From the NCBI GenBank assembly GCA_036309765.1, contig JAXJTE010000014.1, positions 1-17,274 of the forward strand: a stretch of DNA of 17,274 bases, given 5' to 3'. Under the pieces are notes generated by a model. The model made no database searches, had not been told where the DNA came from, and saw only the letters and a program-made list of their open reading frames with translations. Positions 15,346-17,274 of this stretch are shown here, piece after piece. Each line of letters opens with the position of its first letter. The stretch's first letter is position 1. Source of the DNA: Caryophanon sp036309765 (lineage in GTDB: Bacteria > Bacillota > Bacilli > Bacillales_A > Planococcaceae). The translations under genes and the position numbers were made by a program.

Positions 15346-15446
15346 GCGGCGAGACTCCTTGGGGAAAAGTGTGAGACTTGAGACCCCACAGACGCGAAGT
15401 ATGAGCGTCGAGGAGGCTCAAGCCACGCCCCAGGAACGCGAGCCGC
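15346..15446 (+). repeat. Dispersed structured repeat, copy 2
   Basis: Shares identical blocks 15371-15387, 15409-15422 and 15423-15430 with copy 1, without the 60-base module. Nested pairings: GCGGC (15346-15350) with GCCGC (15442-15446), CTTGGGG (15358-15364) with CCCCAGG (15428-15434), GTGTG (15369-15373) with CACGC (15424-15428), CTTGAG (15377-15382) with CTCAAG (15417-15422), and an apical GACGC (15391-15395) with GCGTC (15405-15409). The second and third stems share base 15428. AGGAAC (15432-15437) can alternatively pair with GTTCCT (15488-15493). It occupies most of the 303-base gap between the rhodanese gene and the next stop codon; the stretch 15260-15345 is AT-rich and shows nothing else. 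Confidence 0.8.
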
Positions 15447-15506
15447 AATATGCGAACTGCCAGTTGAACGGCTAATTAACACACTCGGTTCCTAGACACT
15501 TCTTTT

Positions 15507-16112
15507 TTATTGAATCGGTAGCTTGCGAAACGGCAGCTGCCATTTGCGCGTATACGATAATACACGAAGCGCTGTAATAATTAAGAACACAACGTAAAGC
15601 GCCCAGTCAGAAGCAGTAAGCCCAAGCCAAATAACAATCGCCGCTAAAATTGCCCACGCCGCATAAATTTCATCGCGTAGCACAAGTGGCTTACGCTGTG
15701 CCAGTAAGTCACGCACGATGCCACCACCACAGCCAGTTAATACGGCCGCGACAATCGCTGCACTCATTGGTAGACCTAAATTAACAGCATGAATCGCCCC
15801 TTGAATCGCAAATGCCGACAAGCCAATTGCGTCGGTGAAGTTGCCCCAACGATGCCAATGTGACAGCAGTCGATGCGGAAAGAAGAAGAAAAACGTAATC
15901 GAAAAAATGGCGATTTGAAACATCATTTCTTGACTCCACAACGTTGAAACCGGTAAACCAATTAATAAATTTCGAATCGCCCCGCCACCAAATGCCGTCA
16001 CAATCCCTAGTAAATACACACCAAATAAATCATAGCCTTCCTCCATTGCCACAATCGCGCCTGAAATGGCAAACGCAATGGTGCCGATGATGCTAAACAC
16101 TTCCCAAGCCAT
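15507..16112 (-). CDS. UPF0126 / trimeric intracellular cation channel-family membrane protein
   Basis: 201 residues, with about seven hydrophobic segments in two homologous halves, a typical build for UPF0126 (B. subtilis YvgT-like). Each half carries the family glycine/arginine motif: FGGGAIRNLL (41-50) and GCGGGIVRDLL (127-137). The fold is shared with TRIC potassium channels, although the physiological ion or solute in bacteria is poorly settled. The start is the ATG read from 16112 downwards (MAWEVFSIIG), with GAGAGGA just upstream on the minus strand. The frame stays open 18 codons further to 16166, but that part includes the predicted -10 region. It is transcribed toward repeat copy 2, with no clear T-run terminator of its own. 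It is not part of the mismatch-repair/RNA cluster, and probably an insertion in the local order. Confidence 0.93.
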   Translation of the reverse strand: MAWEVFSIIGTIAFAISGAIVAMEEGYDLFGVYLLGIVTAFGGGAIRNLLIGLPVSTLWSQEMMFQIAIFSITFFFFFPHRLLSHWHRWGNFTDAIGLSAFAIQGAIHAVNLGLPMSAAIVAAVLTGCGGGIVRDLLAQRKPLVLRDEIYAAWAILAAIVIWLGLTASDWALYVVFLIITALRVLSYTRKWQLPFRKLPIQ

Positions 16113-16146
16113 GCAAAACGTCCTCTCTATAACGTATGATGCAAGC

Positions 16147-16175
16147 ATTGTAGCAAATTTTCTCAACTTTCACTA
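16147..16175 (-). promoter_or_regulatory. Possible extended -10 promoter of the UPF0126 gene
   Basis: Read on the minus strand, TGCTACAAT (16155-16147) is an extended -10 (TGn plus TACAAT). A weak -35 TAGTGA lies at 16175-16170 with a 17-base spacer. Transcription would begin near 16140, about 28 bases before the start codon. Confidence 0.5.
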
Positions 16176-16225
16176 TATAATTTTTTTAGCATAACATCGC
16201 GTAAATTTTTTAGTACCGACTAAGC

Positions 16226-16254
16226 TTGAAAATATGGTACATTGAAGCGATACT
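16226..16254 (+). promoter_or_regulatory. Sigma-A-type promoter of the YnbB-type gene
   Basis: TTGAAA (16226-16231), a 17-base spacer and GATACT (16249-16254). Transcription would begin near 16261, just before GGAGTGG at 16265-16271. Two small inverted repeats flank or overlap the -35: TTAGT/ACTAA (16210-16214 with 16219-16223) and GTACC/GGTAC (16213-16217 with 16236-16240). Confidence 0.55.
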
Positions 16255-16278
16255 AACTTTTATTGGAGTGGAATGTTT

Positions 16279-17274
16279 ATGTTTACATCAGTTTTAACAG
16301 CAGCAACGTTACAGCGTGCGGCCCAGGCGGAAGAAAAAGTTCGTCCGTATCACGCAGCAGTAGACGAGCGCGCATTTATCAATCAACAAAAAGTACTTGC
16401 GGCATTTCGCAAGCATCAAGTAAGTGACTTTCATTTAAATCCATCATCAGGCTACGGCTATGACGATGAAGGGCGCGACAATTTAGAGCGCGTCTATGCG
16501 ACTGTGTTCGGAGCAGAAGCGGCAATCGTGCGCCCGCAAATTATTTCAGGTACGCATGCGATTACATTAAGCTTATTCGGTGTGCTACGTCCAAACGATG
16601 AACTCGTGTACATTACAGGAAAGCCGTATGATACATTACAATCGATTGTAGACGGCGGTGAAAAGGATACAGGCTCGCTAAAAGATTTCCATATCGGCTA
16701 CAAGCACGTTGATTTAATCGACAACCGTGACATCGATTGGGCAGGTGTCGAAGCGGCCATTACACCGAACACGAAAATGATTGCGATTCAGCGCTCAAAA
16801 GGCTATGCGACGCGCCCATCGTTTACAATTGCGCAAATTGAAGACATGTGTACACGCATTCGTACACTTGCATCGAACGCGATTATTTTTGTCGACAACT
16901 GCTACGGTGAGTTTGTTGAGCTACAGGAACCAACGGAAATTGGTGCGGACTTAATGGCAGGCTCGCTCATTAAAAATCCAGGCGGCGGCTTAGCGAAAAT
17001 TGGCGGCTACATTGCAGGACGTGCCGATTTAGTCGAGCAATGTGCATACCGTATGACGTCACCAGGTATCGGGGCAGAGGCGGGCGCCACACTCAATACG
17101 CTGGCCGATTTTTATCAAGGGTTCTTCCTAGCGCCACACGTCGTTGCACAAGCATTAAAAGGGGCGATTTTCACGTCAGCGATGCTTGAAGATGCAGGCA
17201 TGACGACATCGCCGCACTATAGCGAAACGCGCACCGACTTAATTCAATCCGTGTCGTTCCAAACGCCGGAGCAA
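16279..17274 (+). CDS. ynbB: YnbB-type PLP-dependent enzyme (methionine gamma-lyase / 'aluminium resistance' family), 3' truncated
   Basis: 332 residues are visible with no stop; the family usually runs a little over 400, so roughly the last fifth lies beyond the window. It is a fold-type I pyridoxal-phosphate enzyme of the Met_gamma_lyase group. Landmarks are SSGYGYDDEGRDNLERVYA (57-75), the cofactor phosphate region SGTHAI (90-95), IAIQRSKGYATRPS (168-181), the aspartate in IFVDNCYGEF (D206) and the Schiff-base lysine in GSLIKNPGGG (K232). The family name reflects an old link to aluminium resistance; the true reaction, likely C-S bond chemistry on a sulfur amino acid, is not established for YnbB. 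In B. subtilis ynbB precedes glnR-glnA, so those may follow outside the window. Start: ATG 16279 has better spacing from GGAGTGG than the in-frame ATG 16273; the choice is uncertain by two residues. Confidence 0.93.
   Translation, partial: MFTSVLTAATLQRAAQAEEKVRPYHAAVDERAFINQQKVLAAFRKHQVSDFHLNPSSGYGYDDEGRDNLERVYATVFGAEAAIVRPQIISGTHAITLSLFGVLRPNDELVYITGKPYDTLQSIVDGGEKDTGSLKDFHIGYKHVDLIDNRDIDWAGVEAAITPNTKMIAIQRSKGYATRPSFTIAQIEDMCTRIRTLASNAIIFVDNCYGEFVELQEPTEIGADLMAGSLIKNPGGGLAKIGGYIAGRADLVEQCAYRMTSPGIGAEAGATLNTLADFYQGFFLAPHVVAQALKGAIFTSAMLEDAGMTTSPHYSETRTDLIQSVSFQTPEQ

Noticed and set aside
16209..16223. FapR operator upstream of the YnbB-type gene
   Set aside because: Only the TTAGTACC half resembles the FapR site; the second half has the wrong spacing, and the gene has no lipid-synthesis link.

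Overview
The window looks like chromosome of a low-to-mid GC Gram-positive bacterium of the order Bacillales. The MutS, MiaB, RicA (YmcA), Hfq and YnbB-type proteins all read like Bacillus homologues, ribosome binding sites are strong AGGAGG types, and terminators are hairpins followed by T runs. A placement near the Planococcaceae (Lysinibacillus/Solibacillus/Caryophanon side) is an inference from general resemblance; genus is not decided here. No tRNA, rRNA, CRISPR array, transposase or phage gene was seen.

Layout. 1-1706: the end of korA and all of korB (2-oxoacid:ferredoxin oxidoreductase), closed by a terminator. 1740-3392: an accessory pair, a transglutaminase-fold protein with an SH3b tail and a small unrecognised protein. 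3394-5487: a sigma-A-type promoter, miaB, ricA and a terminator. 5608-7801: a PAS/GAF/degenerate-GGDEF/EAL cyclic-di-GMP protein with its own terminator, in the position where Bacillus subtilis has cotE. 7886-14508: mutS, a 264-bp structured spacer, mutL, an alpha/beta hydrolase and miaA; mutL, hydrolase and miaA are tightly packed. 14609-15259: hfq, then a single-domain rhodanese with a strong terminator. 15260-15506: a second copy of the spacer repeat. 15507-16112: a minus-strand UPF0126/TRIC-type membrane protein. 16279 to the end: a 3'-truncated YnbB-type PLP enzyme.

How the genes fit together. MutS and MutL form the mismatch-repair core, and both carry recognisable sliding-clamp binding motifs. 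MiaA and MiaB act one after the other on A37 of tRNAs (i6A, then ms2i6A). RicA belongs to the Fe-S RicA-RicF-RicT complex that affects RNA processing. Hfq follows miaA as in the widespread mutL-miaA-hfq order, but hflX, which often comes next, is not here.

The most unusual DNA is a dispersed, GC-rich, multi-stem repeat present in two same-orientation copies: 10611-10758 between mutS and mutL, and 15346-15446 after the rhodanese gene. The copies share blocks of 17, 14 and 8 identical bases. Copy 1 carries a clean 60-base insertion, made of two hairpins, exactly at a junction that is contiguous in copy 2. A stem at the 3' edge of copy 1 can also pair in a second way with sequence just upstream of the mutL ribosome binding site.
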